DNA of 62,909 nucleotides from an uncultured Flavobacteriales bacterium (GTDB lineage Bacteria > Bacteroidota > Bacteroidia > Flavobacteriales > BACL11): positions 1 to 62,909 of the forward strand of contig CAJWCP010000004.1 of assembly GCA_913031595.1 (NCBI GenBank). Reading direction: 5' to 3'. Shown in pieces: positions 30,493-40,237 of the stretch. The first letter of the stretch is position 1. Each line of letters starts with the position of its first letter. Below the pieces are notes generated by a model that was not told where the DNA came from, did not search any database, and saw only the letters and a list, made by a program, of their open reading frames with translations. The position numbers were made by a program, and so were the translations under genes.

Positions 30493-31028
30493 TATCTGAA
30501 ATTTGACATTACAATTCTATCTTTTCCACTAATTTCATTCCACTCTACCATTACTTTCTGTTTTTCTAACACATCTATTCTTTTACCAATATAATTAGCC
30601 TGAATAGGAAGATCTCTACTGAATTTCCGATCAATTAAAACTAATAATTCAACTGATTTAGGTCTTCCAAATGTCATTAATGCGTCTATTGCAGAACGTA
30701 CTGATCTTCCAGTATATAAAACATCATCTACAAGCACCACTTCCTTTCCTTCAACTGTTAAATCCATATCCATAACATTAGGAATAATTGGCTTTTCTCT
30801 TCTTCTTAGATCATCTCGATAAAAAGAAATATCAATATTACCTGACCTTATATCTTTTCTTTTCTTAGATAGATTCTCAAGAATTCTATTTTTTAACAAA
30901 GTGCCTCTTGGTTGTAATCCTACAATAACTGTATTATTAAAATTATCATGATGCTCGATTAACTCTTGACATAATCTCTCAATAATTATTTTAACATCTA
31001 ATTCGTTTAATAATTCTTTTTCTTTCAT
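30492..31028 (-). CDS. pyrR: Pyr operon regulator / uracil phosphoribosyltransferase family
   Basis: 178 aa; VGLQPRGTLLKNRI, VVLVDDVLYTGRSVRSAIDAL. Confidence 0.93.
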   Translation of the reverse strand: MKEKELLNELDVKIIIERLCQELIEHHDNFNNTVIVGLQPRGTLLKNRILENLSKKRKDIRSGNIDISFYRDDLRRREKPIIPNVMDMDLTVEGKEVVLVDDVLYTGRSVRSAIDALMTFGRPKSVELLVLIDRKFSRDLPIQANYIGKRIDVLEKQKVMVEWNEISGKDRIVMSNFR

Positions 31029-31038
31029 AATACAACTA

Positions 31039-31046
31039 CAAAAGTA
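31039..31046 (-). promoter_or_regulatory. Candidate -7 element TACTTTTG for pyrR
   Basis: TAnnTTTG just downstream of the rpsA terminator and 10 nt before pyrR ATG. Confidence 0.45.
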
Positions 31047-31078
31047 GCAAAAAAAAACCCCAAATAAATGGGGCTTTT
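31047..31078 (-). terminator. Rho-independent terminator of rpsA
   Basis: Minus strand AAAAGCCCCATTTATTTGGGGTTTTTTTTT: CCCC/GGGG core with A/T extension and T-tract. Confidence 0.85.
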
Positions 31079-31080
31079 CA

Positions 31081-33009
31081 TTATTCTTGTGTATCTAAAT
31101 CATTCTTAAGAGAGGAAAGCTGATCCAAATCTCCTAAAGTAGATTTCTGATTCTCAGACTCAATTTTCTCCGTCAACTTATTAATCTCTGCTTTCTTCTT
31201 TTTCTTCTTTTCATTATCCTTCTCCCTAAATGTTAATGTATGTGAAGCTAAGATCTTTCTATTATCTTTTGAAAATTCAATAATCCTAAAAGACAACTGT
31301 TCTCCCTCAGTAATAATCGATCCATCTGATTTTTCAGCATGTTTTCTAGGAACAAAAGCCTCAACCTCATTATCTAAAGATACTAAGACTCCCTTATCAT
31401 ACAATTCTAATACCTTACCTTCATAGTCATTTCCTTCGATAAATTTCTCTTCATAAGTATCCCAAGGATTCTTCTCTAATTGTTTATGTCCAAGACTAAT
31501 CTTCCTGTTTTCCTTATCTATATCAAGGACTTTCACATCTAACTTAGCATCAACCTGGGTGAATTCTGCTGGATGTTTAATCTTTTTAGTCCAGGAAAGA
31601 TCTGAAATATGTATTAAACCATCAATCCCTTCAGTAAGTTCAACAAAAATCCCAAAATTTGTAAAATTTCTAACTTTTACACTATGAGTAGATCCTGCAG
31701 GAAATTCCTTTTCAATATTAGCCCAAGGATCTGGTGTCATCTGCTTAACTCCTAATGACATTTTTCTTGTCTCTTTATCTAATGTTAAGATCTGTGCTTT
31801 TACAGAGTCTCCTTTCTTATAAAAATCGTTAGCTGATCTTAAATGCGTAGACCAAGACATCTCTGAAACATGTAAAAGAGCTTCTACACCAGCCTGAATC
31901 TCAACAAAAACACCATAATCAGCTACCACAACGACTTTTCCTTCCACTTCATCTCCAACTTTTAAGTTATCATCTAATTCATCCCAAGGATGAGATCCTA
32001 ATTGTTTTAGTCCTAATTGAATCCTACTTTTTCCTTCATCAAAATCAAGTATAACTACATTAATAGTTTGATCTAATGAAACTATTTCCTCTGGATGTGC
32101 TATTCTTCCCCAGGAAAGATCAGTTATATGTATTAATCCATCTATTCCCCCAAGATCTATAAAAACTCCATATGAAGTAATATTCTTTACAGTACCTTCA
32201 AGAACTTGACCTTTTTCTAATTTAGACATAATCTCTTTGGTTTGAACAGCTAAGTCTGCTTCAATTAATGCTTTATGTGATACAACTACATTTCTAAAAG
32301 CCTCATTGACCTTCACAACCTTAAATTCCATCTCCTTACCAACATACTCATCATAATCTCGAATAGGCTTAACATCTATCTGAGATCCTGGTAAAAAACA
32401 TTCAATTCCAAATACATCAACAATCATCCCTCCTTTTGTTCTACTTAAAATCTTTCCGTCAACTATTTCCCCTGAATCTAATGCTTCATTAACTTTCTCC
32501 CAAGCTCGTAACACTCTTGCTCTTCTATGTGACAAAATTAATTGACCATTCTTATCTTCTTGCTTTTCAACAAGAACTTCAACTATATCTCCTATCTTTA
32601 AATCAGGATTATATTTAAACTCATTAAAAGAAATAATTCCATCTGATTTAAAATTAATATCTACAACAACTTCTCTATCACTTATCATAACCACTACCCC
32701 ATCTATAACTTGTTTTGCAATAAGTTCAGGTAAAGTCGAACTATATTGATCTTCTAAATCTTTCTTTTCTTTTTCTGAATATTCATCAGTGCTTAAAACT
32801 GTATTCCAATCAAATTCAATAGAATCAATCTTCTCTAATGATTTACTCTTAACATTATCTGGTGCGACTTGTTTCTCTAACACCTCTTCTAAAACTAATT
32901 TTTCTTCTGATAACGCCTCTTCTTGTATATTGACCTTCTTCGAGGTTTTATTGATTCTAGGTTTCTTTGCTGCTTTTTTAGCAGTCTTTTTCTTTTTTAT
33001 ATCTGACAT
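31081..33009 (-). CDS. rpsA: 30S ribosomal protein bS1
   Basis: 642 aa with multiple S1 repeats (GVFIDLGGIDGLIHITDLSWGRIAHPEE, GVFVEIQAGVEALLHVSEMSW, GIFVELTEGIDGLIHISDLSW). Confidence 0.95.
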   Translation of the reverse strand: MSDIKKKKTAKKAAKKPRINKTSKKVNIQEEALSEEKLVLEEVLEKQVAPDNVKSKSLEKIDSIEFDWNTVLSTDEYSEKEKKDLEDQYSSTLPELIAKQVIDGVVVMISDREVVVDINFKSDGIISFNEFKYNPDLKIGDIVEVLVEKQEDKNGQLILSHRRARVLRAWEKVNEALDSGEIVDGKILSRTKGGMIVDVFGIECFLPGSQIDVKPIRDYDEYVGKEMEFKVVKVNEAFRNVVVSHKALIEADLAVQTKEIMSKLEKGQVLEGTVKNITSYGVFIDLGGIDGLIHITDLSWGRIAHPEEIVSLDQTINVVILDFDEGKSRIQLGLKQLGSHPWDELDDNLKVGDEVEGKVVVVADYGVFVEIQAGVEALLHVSEMSWSTHLRSANDFYKKGDSVKAQILTLDKETRKMSLGVKQMTPDPWANIEKEFPAGSTHSVKVRNFTNFGIFVELTEGIDGLIHISDLSWTKKIKHPAEFTQVDAKLDVKVLDIDKENRKISLGHKQLEKNPWDTYEEKFIEGNDYEGKVLELYDKGVLVSLDNEVEAFVPRKHAEKSDGSIITEGEQLSFRIIEFSKDNRKILASHTLTFREKDNEKKKKKKAEINKLTEKIESENQKSTLGDLDQLSSLKNDLDTQE

Positions 33010-33063
33010 AATCGTCTATAAATTTGTATCTTACTAGAGTGTCTAAGGTTTTAATTACTAACT

Positions 33064-33080
33064 ACTCTTACGGTAAGAGT
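33064..33080 (-). promoter_or_regulatory. Hairpin in rpsA leader
   Basis: Perfect inverted repeat ACTCTTAC-G-GTAAGAGT (7-bp stem, 3-nt loop) 55 nt upstream of rpsA ATG. Confidence 0.55.
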
Positions 33081-33135
33081 GATTATACTTTTATTTTAAA
33101 TTTCACAACCTTATTAGTAAAGTGAAAAATGCGCG

Positions 33136-33143
33136 CAAATATA
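33136..33143 (-). promoter_or_regulatory. Candidate -7 element TATATTTG for rpsA
   Basis: TAnnTTTG; implies a leader of about 120 nt. Confidence 0.45.
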
Positions 33144-33153
33144 CAATTATTAT

Positions 33154-34032
33154 TTAATTAGGAAGAATCTGCTCAATGGTGTCTTTAACGCTTTCCATAA
33201 GCCATCTTGGTGTTGAGGTAGCACCACATACACCTACACTCTTAGCATTAACAAACCATTCTTGCTTTATATCTTCTTCATTAGATATAAAATATGAATT
33301 TTTATTTTGCTTTTTACATGATTGAAACAACATCTTTCCGTTAGAACTTTTCTTTCCGCTTACAAATACTATAACATCATTATCATTAGAAAACTCTGTC
33401 AATTGAGGCTCTCTTCCTGAAACTTGCCTACATAACGTATCATGCACAACATAACCTAACCTATCGTTATTATTAAGTTTAAGTCTCTTTTCTATTTCTT
33501 GAACAATCTCTTTATAAGCATTTGGATTTTTTGTAGTCTGAGAATAAACAGATAAAGGCTTAGAAAAATCTATTTTATGTAGATCTTGTATACTCGCTAT
33601 CGTGATTGCATTACCTTTTGTTTGCCCTAAAAGTCCTTTTACTTCAGCATGACCTTCTTTTCCAAAAATCACTATCTGTCCTCCTACTTCTTCTAATTTC
33701 TCATAGCCTTCTTTTATCTGACGCTGTAACTTAAGAACCACAGGACAAGAAGCATCTAATAATTTAATATTATTTTTTAATGCAAGAGCATAAGTCTCAG
33801 GAGGCTCTCCATGTGCTCGAATTAATACAGTGGCATTAAAAATATGCTCTAATTCTTTATGAGTAATGATCTGTAAACCTAATTTTTTTAATCTATCTAT
33901 TTCTCTATTATTATGTACAATATCTCCTAAACAATATAATGTATCTTGTGTCTTTAAAATTTCTTCTGCCATTTCTATTGCATATACAACACCAAAACAA
34001 AAACCAGAATATTGATCAATAGTAACTTTCAT
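33154..34032 (-). CDS. ispH: 4-hydroxy-3-methylbut-2-enyl diphosphate reductase
   Basis: 292 aa; SGFCFGVVYAIEMAEE, IRAHGEPPETY, DASCPVVLKLQ, GVCGATSTPRWLME. Confidence 0.95.
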   Translation of the reverse strand: MKVTIDQYSGFCFGVVYAIEMAEEILKTQDTLYCLGDIVHNNREIDRLKKLGLQIITHKELEHIFNATVLIRAHGEPPETYALALKNNIKLLDASCPVVLKLQRQIKEGYEKLEEVGGQIVIFGKEGHAEVKGLLGQTKGNAITIASIQDLHKIDFSKPLSVYSQTTKNPNAYKEIVQEIEKRLKLNNNDRLGYVVHDTLCRQVSGREPQLTEFSNDNDVIVFVSGKKSSNGKMLFQSCKKQNKNSYFISNEEDIKQEWFVNAKSVGVCGATSTPRWLMESVKDTIEQILPN

Positions 34033-34725
34033 TTAAGAGTTTATTTTAGTATTTATAGTGTTATAAATAAATTGATTCTGCTCATTTAATGATAAATCAG
34101 AATTATCTAAAACAATTGAATCCTTTACTTTTACTAAAGGATTTAAAATTCGGCTAGTATCCTGTTCATCTCTCTTCTGTAGATTTTCTAATATGTCTTT
34201 AAACAATATGTTACTTGTGTATTCTCTCATTTGCTCATATCTTCTTTTAGCCCTCACATCTATTCGGGCTGTGATAAAGAATTTTATTCCAGCATCTGGA
34301 AATACTTTTGATCCTATATCTCTACCATCCATCACAACATTCCCATCTTTACCTATACTTCTCTGTACCATTACTAACTTTTTACGAACGATATCTAATT
34401 GAGCAATAATACTAACATTATTGGAAACTTCTATCCCTCGAATAATTGATTCTACATTTTCATTATTTAAAAATGTAGAAGAAATGGATCTTTTAGAATC
34501 AAACTGAAAATCCACCTCTATAGAATCTAAAGAGCTAGTTAGTCTCTTTATATCTATTTTCTTATCTTTTATTATTTCAGAACGCATACAATATAAGGTA
34601 AAAGCTCTATACATAGCCCCAGTATCTACATAACACATATTATACTTAGCAGCAATATTCTTTGCAATTGTGCTCTTACCACAAGATGAATGTCCATCTA
34701 TCGCTATATTAAAGGGCAAACTCAT
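34033..34725 (-). CDS. cmk: Cytidylate kinase
   Basis: 230 aa; IAIDGHSSCGKSTIAKNIA, VDTGAMYRAFTL, MDGRDIGSKVFPDAGIKFFI. Confidence 0.95.
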   Translation of the reverse strand: MSLPFNIAIDGHSSCGKSTIAKNIAAKYNMCYVDTGAMYRAFTLYCMRSEIIKDKKIDIKRLTSSLDSIEVDFQFDSKRSISSTFLNNENVESIIRGIEVSNNVSIIAQLDIVRKKLVMVQRSIGKDGNVVMDGRDIGSKVFPDAGIKFFITARIDVRAKRRYEQMREYTSNILFKDILENLQKRDEQDTSRILNPLVKVKDSIVLDNSDLSLNEQNQFIYNTINTKINS

Positions 34726-35750
34726 TAGATTCCAAAAGTACTAAGATTTGTTGCAATACTAAAATTATTTGTAACTCCTGACAAATGATAAGAAGATCGA
34801 CTATAATCTAACTGAAAATTAGAAAAAGAAAAACCAACTCCCCAAGAAAATCCAACCAAAGCAGGATAAGATCTTATAGTCATATCAAATCTTCTTTGAA
34901 AACTATATCCTGCCCTTAAAAAAAGATTTCTTCTAAAAGGATTTAACTCACCTCCAATTACTATATGTCTCAAAAATGTTTTAGCAATTGTTTCTTCTTT
35001 AACCTCAAGCTCTCCCGTTTCTAAATCAGTCTGTGTTATTAATTTATAAGGAGATTCTATAAAGAATTGATTAAGGTTATTATATGAAAGATGATATCTA
35101 AATGGTAAATGAGCTAACTTCTTACTAACACCCAATTGAATTTCAAAAGGAATTTTCTCAACATACTGAGAATAAGATTTTATCTGCCTACCTATGTTCT
35201 TGATAAGTAATGTTGATGTGAAATTTTTAGAAGAATTATGATAAGTAGTAGAAAGATTAGAACTTAATGCTAAAGAATGATATGTCTCATATTGAGAATT
35301 TAATATACTTAAATTCATTCCAATTGAAAGTCGATCATGTAATGTTTTCCCTATACCTAAAGTAAAAACTTGATCAGAGGCTGAAAAAGATCCATTTGTA
35401 TTACCAACTGGATCATTTAAATCAAAAGAACCATAATTTATAGACTTAATAGCTATAGAAAAAACACCTATTTCTTTTATCTCTCTAGCATAAGCAAATG
35501 ACAAAAGATTTATATCAGAGAAATAATCACAAAAAGCAAAAGCTATCTTATTATGCATATTTTGATTTAACAATGAAGGAGTAGTTTGTGAAAGTAATAA
35601 ATCACCATCATAGATAGATATAGCATTCCCTCCAATAGATTCAATTCTTGGTGAAGTTTCTATATTAACAAACGTAAAACCATTAACCCCACCAGTCTGA
35701 GATAAAAGACTAAATGGCAATAATAATATTAGAAAAATGATTATTCTCAT
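34725..35750 (-). CDS. porQ: Type IX secretion system protein PorQ
   Basis: 341 aa outer-membrane beta-barrel-like with signal peptide; directly upstream of cmk, the typical porQ-cmk context. Confidence 0.8.
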   Translation of the reverse strand: MRIIIFLILLLPFSLLSQTGGVNGFTFVNIETSPRIESIGGNAISIYDGDLLLSQTTPSLLNQNMHNKIAFAFCDYFSDINLLSFAYAREIKEIGVFSIAIKSINYGSFDLNDPVGNTNGSFSASDQVFTLGIGKTLHDRLSIGMNLSILNSQYETYHSLALSSNLSTTYHNSSKNFTSTLLIKNIGRQIKSYSQYVEKIPFEIQLGVSKKLAHLPFRYHLSYNNLNQFFIESPYKLITQTDLETGELEVKEETIAKTFLRHIVIGGELNPFRRNLFLRAGYSFQRRFDMTIRSYPALVGFSWGVGFSFSNFQLDYSRSSYHLSGVTNNFSIATNLSTFGI

Positions 35751-35834
35751 TAATAGATAGTAGCAATAAAAACGTGTATATATTTTAATTATTATATATA
35801 ATATTTGTCTATTATAAGACTATTTAAGTTTTGC

Positions 35835-38252
35835 CTACAACAATGCAATGTCAATAACTTCATTTAAGTTGTCGACATAATGAAAAACCATTCCTTTAAG
35901 ATACTTTTTATTAATTTCTATAATATCTTTCTTGTTCTGTTTAGATAAAATAATCTCATTAATCCCTACTCGTTTTGCTGCTAATATTTTTTCTTTGATA
36001 CCTCCAACAGGTAATACTTTTCCTCGTAAAGTAAGTTCTCCTGTCATTGCAATTTTCGCCTTAACTTTCCTTTCAGTAAAAGAAGAAACTAGAGATGTGA
36101 AAATTGTAATACCTGCAGAAGGTCCATCTTTTGGAGTAGCACCCTCTGGAACATGAATATGCACATTCCATTTCTCAAACATATCAGATGGAATATTATA
36201 ATTTTCTGAGTGAGCTTTTAAATATTCCATTGCAATAGTTGCAGACTCTTTCATCACCTTACCTAGATTGCCTGTTACAGAAAGTTTGCCTTTTCCTTTG
36301 CTTAAGGTACTTTCTACAAATAATACATCTCCACCAACAGCAGTCCAAGCTAAACCAGTGACAACACCAGCAATAGAATTATCTAATAAATGATCTCGAT
36401 CAAATTTTGGAGATCCTAATACTTTCTCAATAACTTCTTCTTTAGGAGAAAAATCAAAATTCTCATCCATTGCAATAGACTTTGCCACATTTCTAATCAT
36501 TTTACTAATCATCTTCTCAAGAGAACGTACTCCAGACTCTCTAGTATATTGATCGATGATTTTTTCTAAAGCTTTATCTGACAATGTAAAATCTTTATTA
36601 TCTAATCCATGTAATCTTAACTGTTTAGGTAATAAATGTTGTTTTGCAATCTGCACCTTCTCATCAATAGTATATCCATTAATTTCAATAATTTCCATTC
36701 TATCTCTTAAAGCAGGCTGAATAGTATTTAAACCATTAGCAGTTGCTACAAACATTACTTTAGACAAATCATAATCTAATTCTAAATAATTATCATGAAA
36801 GGCTTCATTTTGTTCAGGATCTAACACCTCAAGCAATGCAGAAGATGGATCCCCATGATTATCCCTTGTAACTTTATCTATTTCATCTAAAACAAACACA
36901 GGATTTGAAGATGCTGCTTTTTTAATAGATTTTATAATTCTTCCTGGCATTGCTCCAATATACGTTTTTCTATGACCTCTTATTTCTGCTTCATCTCTCA
37001 ATCCTCCTAAAGAAACTCTCTCATACTTTCTACCCAATGCCTCACTAATTGACTTTCCTAGCGATGTTTTCCCTACTCCTGGAGGGCCATACAAACACAA
37101 GATAGGAGATTTCATATCACCTCTTAGCTTTAACACAGCTAAATACTCTATTATTCTTTCTTTAACTTTCTCAAGCCCAAAATGATCTCTATCTAAGACC
37201 TTTCTTGCAACTTTAAGATCAAAATTATCTTTAGTATATTCATTCCAAGGCAAATCTAGCACTAATTCAATATAGCTTCTCTGCACAGCATAATCTGACA
37301 TTGAAGGATTCATTCTTTGCAATTTTTTAATCTCTTTTTCAAAAGATTTTGCAATATCTTGATTCCATTTTTTCTTTTTTGCCTGTCTTTTAAGCTCCTC
37401 AATTTCTTTATGAGAACCCGTGCCTCCTAACTCTTCTTGGATAGCCTTCATTTGCTGATTAAGATAATACTCTCTTTGTTGTTTATCAAGATCTGTCTGA
37501 ACCTTAGATTGAATCTTATTCTTCATTTCAAGTAATTGTAATTCTTTCGTTAGAAATTCAAGAACAGCAACTGCACGTTTTTTTAAATCGACCTCTTCTA
37601 ACAACATTTGTTTATCAGAAATACCAAGATTCATATTTGAAGAAACAAAATTAATTACAAAAGAATTATTCTTAATATTTTTAATTGCAATAGATGCTTC
37701 AGTCGGTATATTAGGAGACTCTTCTATTATCCGTAAAGCTAAATCCTTTATAGAAGAAACTAATGCATTAAATTCTTTATCTTCTTGCTTTGGCTTAACC
37801 TCATTTAAATCAGAAACTGTAGCCTTATAATATGGTTCAATATTTTTTATTTCTTCTAACTTAAATCGTTTTCTTCCTTGTATAACTGCTGTAATATTAC
37901 CATCAGGCATTTTAAGAGTTTTTAGGATATGTGCAACCGTACCAACTGAGTTAAGATCTTCTATTTTTGGTAATTCTGTGTCAAATTCTTTCTGAGATAG
38001 CACCCCTATAGTTTTATTACCTTCATCAGCTTCTTTAATCAACCTTACAGATCTTTCTCTACCAATAGTAATAGGAATAATAACGCCTGGAAATAAAACT
38101 GTATTTCTTAATGGTAAGATGGGTAATATATCTGGTGTATTCTCTTCTGATATCTTAGCCTCATCTTCATCACTCATTAAAGGTAAAAATTCAGTATCTT
38201 TCTCTATTAAATCTGAAAATAATTTTTGTTCTAATATATATTTCTTCTTCAC
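35835..38252 (-). CDS. lon: ATP-dependent endopeptidase Lon
   Basis: 805 aa; LYGPPGVGKTSLGKSISEAL, HVPEGATPKDGPSAGITIFTSLVS catalytic Ser. Confidence 0.97.
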   Translation of the reverse strand: MKKKYILEQKLFSDLIEKDTEFLPLMSDEDEAKISEENTPDILPILPLRNTVLFPGVIIPITIGRERSVRLIKEADEGNKTIGVLSQKEFDTELPKIEDLNSVGTVAHILKTLKMPDGNITAVIQGRKRFKLEEIKNIEPYYKATVSDLNEVKPKQEDKEFNALVSSIKDLALRIIEESPNIPTEASIAIKNIKNNSFVINFVSSNMNLGISDKQMLLEEVDLKKRAVAVLEFLTKELQLLEMKNKIQSKVQTDLDKQQREYYLNQQMKAIQEELGGTGSHKEIEELKRQAKKKKWNQDIAKSFEKEIKKLQRMNPSMSDYAVQRSYIELVLDLPWNEYTKDNFDLKVARKVLDRDHFGLEKVKERIIEYLAVLKLRGDMKSPILCLYGPPGVGKTSLGKSISEALGRKYERVSLGGLRDEAEIRGHRKTYIGAMPGRIIKSIKKAASSNPVFVLDEIDKVTRDNHGDPSSALLEVLDPEQNEAFHDNYLELDYDLSKVMFVATANGLNTIQPALRDRMEIIEINGYTIDEKVQIAKQHLLPKQLRLHGLDNKDFTLSDKALEKIIDQYTRESGVRSLEKMISKMIRNVAKSIAMDENFDFSPKEEVIEKVLGSPKFDRDHLLDNSIAGVVTGLAWTAVGGDVLFVESTLSKGKGKLSVTGNLGKVMKESATIAMEYLKAHSENYNIPSDMFEKWNVHIHVPEGATPKDGPSAGITIFTSLVSSFTERKVKAKIAMTGELTLRGKVLPVGGIKEKILAAKRVGINEIILSKQNKKDIIEINKKYLKGMVFHYVDNLNEVIDIALL

Positions 38253-38260
38253 AATTAGTT

Positions 38261-38566
38261 TTATAATGATCTATTATGTTTAAACGCCTTAAATAATCTT
38301 TCTTTGATATCTTCTTCTATTTTAGATTCTGCCTCTGAAAATCCAATTAATTTACCACACAATATACCTATAAGAGCAGCTTCTCTCACATTATTTCCCT
38401 GTTGAAGGATTTTCATTAATGTATCATAAGTAGTATCTGTATCCTTAAACACCTTCTCTGCTTGATCCGACAATTTAATCAAATCATCAAAATTACATTC
38501 TAATAAATGGCATATCTTTTCTTGTTCAAATTCGTTTAATTCTTCAAGTTTATTTATTGATGTCAT
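38261..38566 (-). CDS. Uncharacterised small protein upstream of lon
   Basis: 101 aa ORF, 8 nt upstream of lon; no family recognised. Confidence 0.7.
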   Translation of the reverse strand: MTSINKLEELNEFEQEKICHLLECNFDDLIKLSDQAEKVFKDTDTTYDTLMKILQQGNNVREAALIGILCGKLIGFSEAESKIEEDIKERLFKAFKHNRSL

Positions 38567-38649
38567 AATAAATCTGTTTTAATAATGATTACAATATAAC
38601 AAAAATGCAATTTATATGCCAAAAAGAAAAAAGAGCCTTTTTGTCAGTA

Positions 38650-39834
38650 TTACACTTCGTTTCGATAGCGTTTTGTCAGGTTATAAACCTCTAACAATAT
38701 ATCTTCTTCTATTTTACTAAACTCTACTCCTCTTCTAGAAAAAACTTTAGAAGCTACATTATACATCTTAGATAATTTATATATCATAAAACCTTTAGAA
38801 CCTCCCCAACTAAAAGAAGGAATGAAGTTTCGAGGAAAACCTGCTCCAAATATATTAGCACTAACTCCAACTACTGTTCCAGTATTAAACATAGTATTAA
38901 TACTACTTTTTGAATGATCTCCCATAATTAATCCACAAAACTGTAAGGCTGTATTTTCAAATCTCTCAGAGCTATAATTCCATAATCTTACATCTGCATA
39001 ATTATTCTTTAAATTAGATATATTAGTTCCAGCACCTAAATTACACCATTCTCCAAGCACAGAGTTGCCTAAAAAACCATCATGTGACTTAGAAGAATAA
39101 CCAAACAAAACAACATTATTAAGCTCTCCTCCTACTTTACAATAAGGCCCTAGAGTTGTAGCTCCATAAATCTTTGTCCCCATTTTGACAACTGAGTTTT
39201 GACCCATAGCAAAAGGACCTCTTATCATAGATCCTTCCATAATTTCTGCATCTTTACCAATATAGATAGGACCATCACTAGTATTTAAAATACTGTGCTG
39301 TAACTTAGCTCCATCTTCAATATAAATAGGATGATTCCCAATTTTAATATTAGAATCCTTAATGTCTTCTAATATTTTTTTATCTCCCATCCACTCCATC
39401 TTCAACATCCCCATAATTTTCATATCATTCTTTATTTGTTGTCCATTTAAAGAAAATATATCTGATATTTTTTCTAAAACACTAAACTGAGCATGGGAAT
39501 CAATTATATTTAATTTATCTATATCAAAGTCATTACTCCTAAATGCAAAAACCTGACCATTTTTTGACAAGCCTTCACCTACTCTTAAATTCTTTAACTC
39601 TGTAATCAACTCCTCTGAAGGAAGAATTGATGCATTAATCCATAAATTGTCATTTAAGACATTAATAGGATATTTTGTGGCTAAATAAGCTTCTGTTTTT
39701 ACCGAAACAGAATCGTAATATATATTCCATTTTTCTTTTATGGTTAATATACCTACTCTAAAATATGCTATAGGTCTTGTAAGACTTAAAGGGTAATAAT
39801 TAATTCTATTGTTATCGTATAAAATTACATTCAT
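38650..39834 (-). CDS. GlmU-like putative sugar nucleotidyltransferase with left-handed beta-helix
   Basis: 394 aa; N-term MNVILYDNNRINYYPLSLTRPIAYFRVGILTIKEKW, C-term hexapeptide repeats (IGKDAEIMEGSMIRGPFAMGQNSVVKMGTKIYG). Confidence 0.85.
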   Translation of the reverse strand: MNVILYDNNRINYYPLSLTRPIAYFRVGILTIKEKWNIYYDSVSVKTEAYLATKYPINVLNDNLWINASILPSEELITELKNLRVGEGLSKNGQVFAFRSNDFDIDKLNIIDSHAQFSVLEKISDIFSLNGQQIKNDMKIMGMLKMEWMGDKKILEDIKDSNIKIGNHPIYIEDGAKLQHSILNTSDGPIYIGKDAEIMEGSMIRGPFAMGQNSVVKMGTKIYGATTLGPYCKVGGELNNVVLFGYSSKSHDGFLGNSVLGEWCNLGAGTNISNLKNNYADVRLWNYSSERFENTALQFCGLIMGDHSKSSINTMFNTGTVVGVSANIFGAGFPRNFIPSFSWGGSKGFMIYKLSKMYNVASKVFSRRGVEFSKIEEDILLEVYNLTKRYRNEV

Positions 39835-39852
39835 TATGAGACAAATTTAAAT

Positions 39853-39884
39853 AAAAAAGCCTACAAGAAAACATGCAGGCCTTT
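39853..39884 (-). terminator. Rho-independent terminator of rpmE2
   Basis: Minus strand GCCTGCA-TGTTTTCT-TGTAGGC stem (one G-U) followed by TTTTTT. Confidence 0.7.
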
Positions 39885-39904
39885 AAAGAGTAATTTGAAA
39901 AATA

Positions 39905-40159
39905 TTATTTCTGAAACTTCTTGTATTTATTTTTAAACTTATCAATTCTCCCAGCAGTATCAATCATTTTTGCATTACCTGTATAGAAAGGATGAGAATC
40001 AGAAGATATCTCCATTTTTACTAGAGGATATTCCTTGCCATCCTCCCATTTAATAGTTTCATTTGTTTCTGCGCATGACCTAGTTAAAATTGAAAAATCT
40101 GTTGAAACGTCTTTAAAAACACATAATCTATAATTATCTGGATGTATATCTTTCTTCAT
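39905..40159 (-). CDS. rpmE2: 50S ribosomal protein bL31, type B
   Basis: [30 protein letters not shown]...[27 protein letters not shown]; start moved from 40204 to 40159. Confidence 0.93.
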   Translation of the reverse strand: MKKDIHPDNYRLCVFKDVSTDFSILTRSCAETNETIKWEDGKEYPLVKMEISSDSHPFYTGNAKMIDTAGRIDKFKNKYKKFQK

Positions 40160-40237
40160 TTTATTAAATCTTATTTGGGCTGCAAAAGTAATAAGTTTAA
40201 TCAATTCTACAAAAAACTAATAAGTAATTATATCAAA

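Noticed and set aside
38600-38640. CAAAAAG/CTTTTTG inverted repeat after the GlmU-like gene
   Set aside because: A/T-only weak stem of homopolymer runs; could be a terminator but not supportable from sequence alone.
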